The notes beneath the pieces were generated by a model that was given only the letters and a program-made list of their open reading frames with translations, was not told where the DNA came from and ran no database searches. A stretch of DNA of 64,000 nucleotides from Streptomyces sp. NBC_00459 (GTDB lineage Bacteria > Actinomycetota > Actinomycetes > Streptomycetales > Streptomycetaceae), in contig NZ_CP107903.1 of the NCBI RefSeq assembly GCF_036013955.1, positions 9,362,001 to 9,426,000 on the forward strand. The letters run 5' to 3'. Position numbers and translations under genes: made by a program. Positions 9,277 to 18,333 of this stretch are shown here, piece by piece. Within the stretch, counting starts at the first letter, position 1. The number at the start of each line of letters is the position of its first letter.

Positions 9277-11835
9277 ATGAGCTCTGGACGTGTATCCCGG
9301 CATGCCCGCATACGGATGATGGCTGCGGTGGCGACCGTCTGCGCCCTGTCCGCAGCGCCGCCGGCTCCTTCGGCTGTCGCTGCCGGCACTCCGCCGTACT
9401 CCGAGACCTACCGGCCCCAGTTCCACTTCACTCCGGAGAAGAACTGGATGAACGACCCCAACGGGCTCGTGTACTTCCAGGGCGAGTACCACCTCTTCTA
9501 CCAGTACAACCCCAACGGCAACTCCTGGGGCGACATGTCCTGGGGGCACGCGGTGAGCAAGGATCTCGTGCACTGGACGCAGTTGCCGCTCGCCCTGTCC
9601 CACGACGACGAGGAGATGGTGTTCTCCGGCAGCGCGGTCGTCGACCGGGACAACACCACCGGGTTCGGCACGAAGAAGAACCCGGCCATGGTGGCGGTCT
9701 ACACCAGCGCCTACAAGAACGGCGGCAAGCAGGCCCAGTCGCTCGCCTACAGCACCGACCGGGGCCGGACCTGGACCAAGTACCAGGGCAATCCCGTCAT
9801 CGACATCGGCTCCGACAACTTCCGTGATCCCAAGGTCCAGTGGTACGCGCCGACGAAGAGCTGGCTGATGACGGTGTCGATGTCCGCCGAGCACAAGGTG
9901 CGGTTCTACTCGTCGAAGAACCTCAAGGACTGGGAGCTGCAGAGCGAGTTCGGGCCGGCCGGTGCGACGGGCGGGGTGTGGGAGTGCCCCGACCTGTTCC
10001 CCCTCGCGGTCGACGGGAACAAGAACAACATCAAGTGGGTCCTGGTCGTCAACATCAACCCCGGTGGAATCGCGGGCGGTTCGGCCGCCCAGTACTTCGT
10101 CGGTGACTTCGACGGCAAGAAGTTCACCGCCGACGACAAGGGCACCTACACCCCGCCCACCGGCACGGTGGTGCAGGACTTCGAGGGCACCGACTTCGGT
10201 TCGTGGACGACCACGGGCACCGCGTACGGCACCGCGCCGGCAACCGGGGCGGTGGACGGTCAGGGCGCGGTCACCGGCTTCGACGGCAAGGGTCTCGCCA
10301 ACAGCTTCCACGGCGGTGACGGCGCCACCGGCACCCTGACCTCGCCCGCCTTCACCGTCGACAGCAGGTACCTGAACTTCAAGGTCGGTGGCGGTCGGCA
10401 CCCGCACGAGGCCGGGACCGTGATGGACAGAACTCCGCCCGAGGGCACGGTCCTCGCCGACTTCGAGGGCGGCACGTACGGCGACTGGACGACCACCGGG
10501 GACGCCTTCGGCACCGCGTCGGCCCCCGGCACCCTCCCCAATCAGCAGGAGGTCTCCGGCTTCCTGGGGAGCGGCCTGGTCAACACCTTCCTGAACGGCG
10601 ACTCCACCACCGGCACCCTCACGTCCCCCGAGTTCACCATCGACAAGGACTACGTCAACTTCCTGGTCGGCGGCGGCAATCACCCCGTCGGCTCCGGCAA
10701 CCCGACCGCGGTCGAGCTCCTCGTCGACGGCCAGGTGGTCCGCAGCACCACCGGACGGGACGGTGAGGCGCTCAACTGGGCCTCCTGGGACGTCAAGGAC
10801 CTCGCCGGGAAGAAGGCCCAGATCAAGATCGTCGATGACAACAGCGGCGGCTGGGGCCACCTCAACGTCGACCACATCATGCTCTCGGACACGCAGGCCC
10901 AGCCCGTCTCCCAGGAGACGTCCGTCAACCTGCTCGTCGACGGCAAGGTCGTCCGCAGTGCCACCGGCTCCAACAGCGAGACCCTGGACTGGGCCTCCTT
11001 CGACCTGCGGCCCTACGTCGGCAAGCAGGCGCAGATCCAGATCGTCGACATGAACACCGCCGGCTGGGGCCACGTCATGGCCGACCGGTTCACCGCCGCC
11101 GACAAGCCCGCCAAGTCCGTCGTACAGCGTGCCGACTGGGCCGACTACGGCAAGGACTACTACGCGGCGGTGTCCTGGGAGGACGCCCCGGACGGCAAGC
11201 GCTACATGATCGGCTGGATGAACAACTGGGACTACAGCGGCGCGATCCCCACGTCCCCCTGGCGCGGCGCGCAGAGCATCCCCCGGGAGATGGCCCTGCG
11301 TACGGTCGACGGCGGCATCCGGCTGACCAGCGAGCCCGTGAGCAGCGTGACGTCCCTGCGGCAGAAACAACCGGCATCCGCAGCCGGTGTCACCGTCAAG
11401 AACACCTCCACGGCCCTGATCGGCCCCGCGGCCCGGGGCAGGGCGCTCGACATCGAGGCGACCTTCTCCCTCAAGGACGCCGACCGCTTCGGCCTCAAGG
11501 TCCGCACCGGTACGAACGGCGAGGAGACCGTCATCGGCTACGACACCACGACCCAGGAGCTGTACGTCGACCGCACCCACTCCGGCGCCGTCGACTTCAA
11601 CAGCACCTTCCCCGGCGTCCAGACCGCACCCCTGAAGCCCAAGAACGGCAAGGTCAAACTGCGGATCCTCGTCGACTGGTCCTCCGTCGAGGTCTTCGGC
11701 GGCAGTGGCGAAGCGGTGATCACCGACCAGATCTTCCCCGACCCCGCGAGTCAGGGAGTGCAGGTCTTCGCCGAGAACGGTTCGGTGCGGCTGGACAAGG
11801 CCGTCGTCTGGCAGCTCGGCTCCGCCCACAAGTGA
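9277..11835 (+). CDS. Secreted GH32 levanase/invertase with a nested accessory-domain insertion
   Basis: An 852-residue exported GH32 enzyme that releases fructose from levan, inulin or sucrose. A signal peptide (ALSAAPPAPSAVAAG) ends near residue 35. Catalytic motifs are WMNDPNG (nucleophile Asp about 60), NFRDPKV (Asp about 184) and ECPDLF (acid/base Glu about 236). Between FVGDFDGKKF and DWADYGKDYYA the beta-propeller is interrupted by roughly 310 residues. An outer accessory domain begins at about 298 (DFEGTDFGSWTTTG) and stops at VGGGRHP (about 376). A complete second copy (DFEGGTYGDWTTTG to about residue 537) then intervenes. The second half of the outer copy (VNLLVDGKVVRSATG) resumes at about 549 and ends near 608. 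The C-terminal GH32 beta-sandwich follows (VEVFGGSGEAVITDQIFP). ATG 9277 was chosen because it starts the signal peptide. Confidence 0.9.
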   Translation: MSSGRVSRHARIRMMAAVATVCALSAAPPAPSAVAAGTPPYSETYRPQFHFTPEKNWMNDPNGLVYFQGEYHLFYQYNPNGNSWGDMSWGHAVSKDLVHWTQLPLALSHDDEEMVFSGSAVVDRDNTTGFGTKKNPAMVAVYTSAYKNGGKQAQSLAYSTDRGRTWTKYQGNPVIDIGSDNFRDPKVQWYAPTKSWLMTVSMSAEHKVRFYSSKNLKDWELQSEFGPAGATGGVWECPDLFPLAVDGNKNNIKWVLVVNINPGGIAGGSAAQYFVGDFDGKKFTADDKGTYTPPTGTVVQDFEGTDFGSWTTTGTAYGTAPATGAVDGQGAVTGFDGKGLANSFHGGDGATGTLTSPAFTVDSRYLNFKVGGGRHPHEAGTVMDRTPPEGTVLADFEGGTYGDWTTTGDAFGTASAPGTLPNQQEVSGFLGSGLVNTFLNGDSTTGTLTSPEFTIDKDYVNFLVGGGNHPVGSGNPTAVELLVDGQVVRSTTGRDGEALNWASWDVKDLAGKKAQIKIVDDNSGGWGHLNVDHIMLSDTQAQPVSQETSVNLLVDGKVVRSATGSNSETLDWASFDLRPYVGKQAQIQIVDMNTAGWGHVMADRFTAADKPAKSVVQRADWADYGKDYYAAVSWEDAPDGKRYMIGWMNNWDYSGAIPTSPWRGAQSIPREMALRTVDGGIRLTSEPVSSVTSLRQKQPASAAGVTVKNTSTALIGPAARGRALDIEATFSLKDADRFGLKVRTGTNGEETVIGYDTTTQELYVDRTHSGAVDFNSTFPGVQTAPLKPKNGKVKLRILVDWSSVEVFGGSGEAVITDQIFPDPASQGVQVFAENGSVRLDKAVVWQLGSAHK

Positions 11836-11889
11836 CGACCAGGACCGCAGCGCACATCTGATACATCGAGCCGACAAGGACACGAGACC

Positions 11890-12183
11890 ATGAAGAAGAC
11901 CCTGCTCGCCGAGTTCACAGCCCGCGAGGGAGCGCAGGACCAGGTCGCCCGCATGATCGGGGACTACGCCCTGAAGGTGCGCGAGGAAGAAGGCAACATC
12001 GCCTTCGACGTCTACACCAAGGCAACCGCTCCACGCGCCTTCTGGATCTTCGAGGTGTACCGGGACGAGGACGCCTTCCAGGCGCATCTGAACGCCCCGT
12101 ACGGCGGCCCATTCAATGCCGCCCTCGTTCCCCTGATCGAAGAGGACGCCTCCGTGCTGACGTTCCTGACCCCGCTCGTCTGA
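11890..12183 (+). CDS. Small ABM-domain protein (putative quinol monooxygenase)
   Basis: A 97-residue single-domain protein of the antibiotic-biosynthesis-monooxygenase (ABM) fold. EFTAREGAQDQVARMI, EEGNIAFDVYTKA, FWIFEVYRDEDAFQAHLNAP and the terminal LTFLTPLV match the dimeric ferredoxin-like family that includes YgiN. Such proteins oxidise quinols or bind small metabolites; many have no known substrate. It lies 54 bp after the GH32 gene on the same strand and may be read through from it. A strong hairpin lies downstream. Confidence 0.72.
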   Translation: MKKTLLAEFTAREGAQDQVARMIGDYALKVREEEGNIAFDVYTKATAPRAFWIFEVYRDEDAFQAHLNAPYGGPFNAALVPLIEEDASVLTFLTPLV

Positions 12184-12375
12184 CGCTGCGGGGCCCTACG
12201 CCGGGCGGCCCGACGGCAGTTGGCACCTGCTGGTCGGCTCGTCAACTCGATCCGGTCCGTACCGGGGGATGATCGCCATATCCGTTCATGGGGCTGATCG
12301 GTGTGCTCGCAGGAATCCGGGCGCCGGCGCTGCGCCGTGGACAGCCGGCTGCGACCCGGTGTCGCTGCTCGTGGC

Positions 12376-12409
12376 GCCGGGCCGGATCTCCGTCGAGATC
12401 CGGCCCGGC
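12376..12409. terminator. Strong bidirectional terminator hairpin
   Basis: A perfect 15-bp stem (12376-12390 with 12395-12409) and a 4-nt loop CGTC. It sits in the 246-nt gap between the convergent ABM gene and the minus-strand glycoside hydrolase, about 20 bp from the latter's stop. No gene is seen in the rest of the gap. Confidence 0.85.
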
Positions 12410-12429
12410 ACTGTGTCGGAACGGGTCGA

Positions 12430-15009
12430 TCAGCCGAGGACCCGGCCCAGTTCGATCCGGTCGATGTTCGGGGCCCACGCGCTCGCGTTCCCGAACGTCA
12501 CCTTGTTGGAGCCCGCCTTCAGGTCGACGGGGACGCCCACCGTCCAGTAGTCGTCCCAGCCCCAGGTGTTCTTGAAGGTGACCGTCCGAGGCGCGGCCGT
12601 CCCCACCGTGAGGTCCGCTGTACGGGACATGATGTCCGTGTTGTAGGAGTGGCCGTTGTCGCGCCGCTCGTTGTGCGCGTAGGTGACGACCAGCATGTAG
12701 CGGCCCGACTTGGGCGCGTGCACCGTGAACTCGGCGGTGCTGGCGGCACTGTTGCCGAGCCAGCCGATGTAGGAACCGGCTGAGGCGTACACCGAGTCGA
12801 CGAGCTTGGCGCCGCCCGCGAGGGTGGCCGAGGCGCCCTCGTAGGAGAGGACACCGGACGTCGAGCCGGCACCCGAGACGTCGAGGGAGCGGACGGAGGC
12901 GGCCTTGGCCGTCAGCGCGATGCGGTTGTTGCCCGCCACCAGATACAGCCGCAGGGCCTTGCCCGGTACCGCCGTCACCTTCTGGCCGTGCAGCTCCAGC
13001 CGCACCGGCGCCGACGCGCGCGGCACCACCGAGTAGTAGCCGTCGCGCGGCGCGTAGGCGTCGAAGACCGCCTTGTCACCGGAGCGCAGGACGAGGGCGC
13101 CGGTGCCGACCCCGGTGGACGAGGAGTAGTCGAAGGACGGCCGGCCGCTGATGTCGGCGAGCGTGGCCTCGTACGACGCCGAAGGCACGGCGGAGGTACG
13201 GGCGGTCAGGTCGATGCGGTCGAGGGTGACCTCGGTGTCGCCCTTGGCCAGCGTCAGGACGTGCTGGCCGGCCGGGAGATCGACCGTGACGTCCTTCTTG
13301 GCGCGGTAGGTCCAGTTCTCGGTGGAGGGATAGGAGACCGTGACCGGGTCCTTGCCGTCGACCGAGAGCTTCTGGGTGGCGGGCGTCCCGGACTGGTTGC
13401 CGTAGAGGATCGCCAGGTCGTAGCTGCCGGCCTCGGGCACGTCGACCGTGAAGTCGACCTTGCTGGTGGCCTGGTTCAGCGAGCCGACGTCCTTCGTCCC
13501 GGAAGCCGCGTAGCCGTTGGCGTTGCTGACCGTGCCCTGCGTGTAGACCCTGCCGTCGGTGATGGCCGCGTCCTCGGCCTCGTACGACGCAGACCAGGGG
13601 ACGGACGCGGCGGCCGGGGTGCCGGTACCGCCGGGGGTGAGGACGATCCGGTACGCGGACATCTTGTGCAGGCCCCGCAGCGGAACGCTCACCGTGCCGT
13701 CGGCCGCGACCTTCACCTTCGTCCGGGCGAGGACACGGGGTGCCGCGTGCTGACCCTCGTAGCCGGACCAGGCGGCCTCGGCGACGGTCGCCGTGACCGT
13801 ACGGCCGAAGGCGGACCGGGAGACGTTCTGTACGACGACGTCGGCGTCACCGGCCGCGCCGCCGAGCAGCACCTGCGCCTGGCGGCGCTTCTTGTCGTAC
13901 GAGGCCAGACCCTGAAGGGTGTCGACGGTGTTGGCCTGCGGCGGAGTCACCTTGACCGTGTCGCCCGTCAGTCCCGCGTACCAACGGAAGAACCACCAGC
14001 CGCCGTTGGGGATGTTGCTGCGGACGACATTGCCGTCGAGGTTGCCGGCCGCGTCCCAGTAGGCCTGGTTCGCGTACACCTTGTTCCGCTCGAACATCGC
14101 GACCCACTGGGCGAGTTGGCCCGGAACGGACAGGTCGCGGCGGTTCGCGTACTCATCGATGTTGATCTTCAGGGGTGCGATGCCGAGACCGCGCTCGATG
14201 GAGCGGTAGTTGTCGTAGTTCCCCTGGAAGTTCTTCAGCGAGCTGGAGTCCAGCTCGTGCCAGGTCATGACCTGGGGCAGGACGTTCTCCCGCTTGGCGA
14301 AGGCGAGGAAGTCGGTCAGCAGGCGCGTGTGGTAGCCGGATTCGTTCGGCCCGGCGATCCTGGCGGTCGGGTCGATCGCGCGGATGCGCTCGTACACCGT
14401 CTTCCAGTCCTTGAAGAACCGGTCGCGGTTGACCTCGTACTGCGCCTGGTTGGAGGTGCCGAGGTTGTACCAGATCTGGTCGGGCTCGTTGAAGGGGATG
14501 TAGACGAAGCGCTCGCTGTTCGGGTCGGCCGCCACCTCCTTGACGATCTTGTCGACCTTGGGGAGGTAGTCCTCGATGCCGAGATCCTCGTACGGCCACT
14601 TCGCGTAGATGTCCTGCATCATCACGTTGATCTCGCCGCCGCCGTTGCGGAAGAACGACTTGGAGACGGCGAGCGCGTCCCCGTTGGGATGCTGGGCGCC
14701 GCCCTCCGGCTTCTGCGAGATGCTGGTGATCTTCAAGGGCGCCAGCATGGCGTCGCTGGGCACGCCGTCGTCGCTGAGCCCGTACAGGGTGCCGTTGGCG
14801 CCGAGCGTCACCGGTCCCTCGGACGCGGCGAGGTCGACGGTGACGCGCTGCGGGTCGGCCGCTGCCGCGGGCCCCGCGGTGGGGAGGGTGCCTGCCATGG
14901 CGGCTGCTCCAAGTACGGCTGTGGCAAGGACGGTTGCGGAACGGGAACGGGATTTCGTGCGGGCTCGCGTGGGGTTGGGGGTGCTCACGCTGAGGGACCT
15001 GAAGGTCAT
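12430..15009 (-). CDS. Secreted clan-A glycoside hydrolase (GH39-like) with C-terminal carbohydrate-binding repeats
   Basis: An 859-residue exported enzyme. A long n-region and hydrophobic stretch (LATAVLGAAAMAGTLPTAGPAAAA) make the signal peptide. The catalytic part has YIPFNEPDQIWYN, an NEP acid/base motif near residue 175, and KINIDEYANRR near 286, a likely nucleophile Glu. Both fit a (beta/alpha)8 clan GH-A enzyme, closest in feel to GH39. After about residue 470 come a CBM35/CBM6-type module (SASYEAEDAAITDGRV, VDFTVDVPEAGSYDLAILY) and a second related region ending SNKVTFGNASAWAPNIDRIEL. The start at 15009 overlaps the permease stop (ATGA). Substrate is unknown. The linked alpha-galactosidase and importer suggest a galactose- or pentose-decorated plant glycan (inference). 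Confidence 0.75.
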   Translation of the reverse strand: MTFRSLSVSTPNPTRARTKSRSRSATVLATAVLGAAAMAGTLPTAGPAAAADPQRVTVDLAASEGPVTLGANGTLYGLSDDGVPSDAMLAPLKITSISQKPEGGAQHPNGDALAVSKSFFRNGGGEINVMMQDIYAKWPYEDLGIEDYLPKVDKIVKEVAADPNSERFVYIPFNEPDQIWYNLGTSNQAQYEVNRDRFFKDWKTVYERIRAIDPTARIAGPNESGYHTRLLTDFLAFAKRENVLPQVMTWHELDSSSLKNFQGNYDNYRSIERGLGIAPLKINIDEYANRRDLSVPGQLAQWVAMFERNKVYANQAYWDAAGNLDGNVVRSNIPNGGWWFFRWYAGLTGDTVKVTPPQANTVDTLQGLASYDKKRRQAQVLLGGAAGDADVVVQNVSRSAFGRTVTATVAEAAWSGYEGQHAAPRVLARTKVKVAADGTVSVPLRGLHKMSAYRIVLTPGGTGTPAAASVPWSASYEAEDAAITDGRVYTQGTVSNANGYAASGTKDVGSLNQATSKVDFTVDVPEAGSYDLAILYGNQSGTPATQKLSVDGKDPVTVSYPSTENWTYRAKKDVTVDLPAGQHVLTLAKGDTEVTLDRIDLTARTSAVPSASYEATLADISGRPSFDYSSSTGVGTGALVLRSGDKAVFDAYAPRDGYYSVVPRASAPVRLELHGQKVTAVPGKALRLYLVAGNNRIALTAKAASVRSLDVSGAGSTSGVLSYEGASATLAGGAKLVDSVYASAGSYIGWLGNSAASTAEFTVHAPKSGRYMLVVTYAHNERRDNGHSYNTDIMSRTADLTVGTAAPRTVTFKNTWGWDDYWTVGVPVDLKAGSNKVTFGNASAWAPNIDRIELGRVLG

Positions 15010-15896
15010 TTGACGGCTCCACTGGTGATTCCGGACACGATCTTTCGCTGGGCCACCAGGAAGATGGCGACCATGGGCAGGCTCATCACCACGACGTACG
15101 CGAAGACGAGATGCCAGTTGTTGAGGTACAGCTGGGCGCTGGCGACCTTGTAGAGGTTGAGCGGCAGGGTCGCCTTCTCTCCGCCGCCGAGGACGAAGAA
15201 GGCGTAGAAGATGTCGCTCCAGGCGTAGAGCATCACCATGATCGTCGCGGTGGCGATGACCGGCCTGAGCAGCGGCAGAATGATCTGCCGGAAGATCCGC
15301 AGCGGCGACGCGCCGTCCATCCGCGCGGCCTCCTCCAGCTCCACGGGGATGGCCCGGATGAAGCCGGTCATGAAGAAGATCGACGTGGACAGGTACATCC
15401 CGGTGTAGACGGCGATCATCCCGGGCCGGGTGCCCGCGAGGCCCAGCTGCCGCAGCTCCATGACGATGGTGATGACGGCGGGCGGCAGCAGCAGCCCGCT
15501 GATGCAGATCGCGTACGCCGCCGAGACCAGCTTCGACTTGCGGCGCGCGAAGACCCAGGCGGCGCCGGCCCCCAGGATCAACACCAGGGCGACCGAAGGC
15601 ACCACGACGAGCAGGGAGTTGAGGAAGCCGTGCAGCATCTCGCCCTGGCTGACGGCCTCTTCGTAGTTGCCGCCCGGCTGCCAGTGCCGTGGCAGGTCGA
15701 GGTTCGGGGTGATCGCCTCGGCCTGCGGCTTGGCGGAGGTGACGGCGACCAGCCACAGCGGTACGCCGACGGCGAGCCCGGCGAGCAGCAGGACGAGCGC
15801 CGGACGGCCGTAGCGCCAGGCGGGGTTGACGGCGGATGCGCGACGTACGGCGGACGAGGGATTCGCGGCGGACACGGGATTCACAGCGGTGCTCAC
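15006..15896 (-). CDS. Carbohydrate ABC transporter permease (MalG family)
   Basis: A 296-residue CUT1-family permease with six predicted membrane segments. The ATPase-contact loop reads EEAARMDGASPLRIFRQIILP near residue 195. The N-terminal 25 residues are a repetitive Ala/Ser/Asn/Pro run (NPVSAANPSSAVRRASAVNP). The GTG start at 15896 overlaps the preceding permease's stop by 4 nt. It pairs with that permease to form the channel. No ATPase gene is linked, as is common for Streptomyces CUT1 systems that share MsiK. Confidence 0.88.
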   Translation of the reverse strand: MSTAVNPVSAANPSSAVRRASAVNPAWRYGRPALVLLLAGLAVGVPLWLVAVTSAKPQAEAITPNLDLPRHWQPGGNYEEAVSQGEMLHGFLNSLLVVVPSVALVLILGAGAAWVFARRKSKLVSAAYAICISGLLLPPAVITIVMELRQLGLAGTRPGMIAVYTGMYLSTSIFFMTGFIRAIPVELEEAARMDGASPLRIFRQIILPLLRPVIATATIMVMLYAWSDIFYAFFVLGGGEKATLPLNLYKVASAQLYLNNWHLVFAYVVVMSLPMVAIFLVAQRKIVSGITSGAVK

Positions 15897-16822
15897 AGCA
15901 GTTGCTCCCTTCGGCGCAGTCCGATGACGAGGGGGATCGCGACGGCGACCACGACCAGGAAGAGGACGAGGCTCATCGCGGAGGCCTGGGCGTACAGGCC
16001 CTGTCCGAAGATCCGGAACATGTAGATGTTGAAGACCTCCGTGGAGCCCGCGGGCCCGCCGCCGGTCGTGGCCTGCACGATGTCGAAGGTGTTCATCGAG
16101 CCGATCAGTGCCGTGGTGACGTTGAAGGTGAGGGCGGGCGCCAGCATCGGCCAGCGGACCGACCAGAAGGTCCGCCACGGCCCGGCGCCGTCGCACTTCG
16201 CGGCCTCCAGCATCTCGCCGGGGATGCCCTTGAGACCGGCGAGATAGATCAGCATGGACAGGCCCATCCACTTCCAGCCGTGGATGACGGTGACCAGGAC
16301 CAGCGTCCAGCTCGTCGAGCCGAGCCACGGGATGTCCGTACCGAGCAGGCCGTTGACGGCGCCGTCCTGGTTGAACAGCGACTGGAAGATGTAGCCGGTG
16401 GCGAGCGCGGAGATCAGCACGGGCAGGAAGAAGACGGCTCGGAAGAACCGGTTGAACCGGCTGTCCGCCTCCAGCAGCAGTGCCAGACCGAGCCCGAATC
16501 CGTTCTGGAAGACGGCCGCGAGCAGGGCGTAGAGCAGGGTCGTGCGGATCGCCCGCAGCAGTGAGCCGTCGTGGGCGATGGTCGTGAAGTTGTCGAGGCC
16601 GGTGAAGGCGATGTCCGGGTGGTACGAGGACCAGTTGGTGAACGGGTAGTAGAAGTTGAGCAGGTTCGGCACCAGGAAGAAGGCCGCGAAGACGACGATC
16701 GCGGGGAGGGCGAACCACCAGGGGTGATGGACGGCGGCGCGGGGCAGCCGTCCCACCTTTCCTCCCCGGCCCTTGGCGGGCGCCGGTTTCTGCGTGCGCG
16801 TGCGTATGGCCGTGTCCGCCAT
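15893..16822 (-). CDS. Carbohydrate ABC transporter permease (UgpA/MalF family)
   Basis: A 309-residue CUT1 permease. The ATPase-contact loop is GEMLEAAKCDGAGPWRTFW near residue 210, followed by NTFDIVQATTGGGPAGSTEV. Six hydrophobic segments are visible, starting WWFALPAIVVFAAFFLVP. The ATG at 16822 begins MADTAIRTRTQKP. It is 49 bp after the binding-protein gene and translationally coupled to the MalG-type partner. Confidence 0.88.
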   Translation of the reverse strand: MADTAIRTRTQKPAPAKGRGGKVGRLPRAAVHHPWWFALPAIVVFAAFFLVPNLLNFYYPFTNWSSYHPDIAFTGLDNFTTIAHDGSLLRAIRTTLLYALLAAVFQNGFGLGLALLLEADSRFNRFFRAVFFLPVLISALATGYIFQSLFNQDGAVNGLLGTDIPWLGSTSWTLVLVTVIHGWKWMGLSMLIYLAGLKGIPGEMLEAAKCDGAGPWRTFWSVRWPMLAPALTFNVTTALIGSMNTFDIVQATTGGGPAGSTEVFNIYMFRIFGQGLYAQASAMSLVLFLVVVAVAIPLVIGLRRREQLL

Positions 16823-16871
16823 CGGGAGATCCTTGCCAGTCGGTCGGTCCGGAGGCCGGTACGGAGGTCGA

Positions 16872-18206
16872 CTAGAAGCCGGGCGCGCCCTGGGCCTTGG
16901 CCACCTGCGCGAACTGGTCCTCGATCGCCTGCGCGACCTGCTGCGGGCTCTTCTTGCCGTAGAGCATGTCGGCGAGGTACAGGTGGGTGTCGGGCGCGAC
17001 GATCGCCTTGGCCTGGAAGACACCGATGGCCGTGGGCAGGGCCTTGAACTGCGCCATCGACGCCTCGGGGAGGCCGGCGGGGGTCGGCACGGACGGCTCC
17101 ACGGACGGGATCTTCATCGTCTTGATGTAGTCGGCGTAGTCCGGACCGAGCCAGAAGGCCAGGAACTGCCGGGAGGCGTTCTGCCGCTTCTCGTCACCGG
17201 TCTTGAAGGCGACGACGCCGTTGGTCTGGTCGGGGGAGTACAGGCCGGTGGCCGAGGAGTTGGCGACCGGGAACCAGCCGATCCTCTTGTCGATCTCGGC
17301 AGTGGAGTACTTGGCCTGCAACTGGCTCTGGAACGAGGTGACGTTGAGGACCATGCCCGACTCGCCCTTCCAGAGGGAGTCGGCCTGCCCGGTGAACGTG
17401 CCGGTCTTGTAGTTCTTCTGCGCGAGCCCGGCGTCGAGCAGCTTCTCCTTGTACTTCTTGATGGCGCCGACGACGACCGGGTCGGTCCACTTCACCTTGT
17501 TCTGGTTGAGGTCGGCCCACCACTGCTTGTCGAGGTCGGTGAGCTGGACCTGCATCTGCCACTGCAGCGGCCACTTGTCGCCGCCGGCCTCGTAGAAGCC
17601 GGCCGCGTCGGTCTTGTCGGTGACCGTCTTGCCGAGGGCCAGCAACTGGTCGTACGACTTGGGGAAGTCGGCCTCGCTCAGTCCGGCCTTCTTGAAGACG
17701 TCCTTGTTGTAGTAGACGCCGAGCATCGCGGGGCTGGTGACGATCGCCGCGTACCGCTTGCCGTCGATCACGCCGAGCGACTTCTCGGTGTCGCCCAGCT
17801 TGGACACCCACTCCTCCCCGTCGAGGGTGAGGAGGTTCTGCTTCGGCTGGATGAAGGGCAGCGTGGAGATGGACGGCTGCCAGAACATCAGGTCCGGCCT
17901 GTCGCCCGAGGCGAGTTTGGTCGGCACGTTCTGCTCGTACAGGTCGGGGATCGCCTGTGTCTCGACCTCGGCCCCGGTGGCCTTCTCGAAGGCGTCGATG
18001 ACCTGCTTGGGCGCGTTGAGTGTGTTCTGCGCGGTCCACATGGTCAGCTTCACGCCGTCCAGGCGGGCGGTCGGGTCGACCTTCGTCTGCTTGGCGCCCG
18101 AGTCGGCGGACGAACCGGAGTCACCGGCTGTGGGGTCACTGCAGGCGGTGACGGACAGGGCGGCGGCGCATATGAACGCCAGCGCGGGGAGGGCTCTTCT
18201 CGTCAT
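16872..18206 (-). CDS. Extracellular sugar-binding lipoprotein (CUT1)
   Basis: A 444-residue lipoprotein with lipobox LSVTACSD (Cys about 22) and a type 1 extracellular solute-binding fold (LTMWTAQN, GVYYNKDVFKKAGLSEADFP, KGESGMVLNVTSF). It captures an oligosaccharide for the two permeases. The ATG at 18206 gives the signal peptide RRALPALAFICAAALSVTAC. A 127-bp gap separates it from the LacI gene. No operator palindrome like those at the regulator promoter was found there, so it may be expressed from the upstream promoter. Confidence 0.87.
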   Translation of the reverse strand: MTRRALPALAFICAAALSVTACSDPTAGDSGSSADSGAKQTKVDPTARLDGVKLTMWTAQNTLNAPKQVIDAFEKATGAEVETQAIPDLYEQNVPTKLASGDRPDLMFWQPSISTLPFIQPKQNLLTLDGEEWVSKLGDTEKSLGVIDGKRYAAIVTSPAMLGVYYNKDVFKKAGLSEADFPKSYDQLLALGKTVTDKTDAAGFYEAGGDKWPLQWQMQVQLTDLDKQWWADLNQNKVKWTDPVVVGAIKKYKEKLLDAGLAQKNYKTGTFTGQADSLWKGESGMVLNVTSFQSQLQAKYSTAEIDKRIGWFPVANSSATGLYSPDQTNGVVAFKTGDEKRQNASRQFLAFWLGPDYADYIKTMKIPSVEPSVPTPAGLPEASMAQFKALPTAIGVFQAKAIVAPDTHLYLADMLYGKKSPQQVAQAIEDQFAQVAKAQGAPGF

Positions 18207-18333
18207 GACGTGCCTTTCGCGAACGGGCTCGGACGGGCGGCGGATCGTGAGGCGGTCGGGCTGAGGAGGTGCGGGGCGTAGCAAGCGGGGGCGGAGAAAA
18301 TGGGGGAGGAGCGCGGGCGGAGCGGGAACGGGG

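Noticed and set aside
9205..12087. A very long open frame on the minus strand, antisense to the GH32 gene
   Set aside because: It mirrors the GH32 codon pattern (high-GC third positions open the opposite frame), has a Val/Gly/Asp-rich composition and shows no domain.
12988..15153. A 721-codon plus-strand open frame opposite the secreted glycoside hydrolase
   Set aside because: Arg/Val/Gly-rich shadow without conserved features. The minus strand carries a signal peptide and catalytic motifs.
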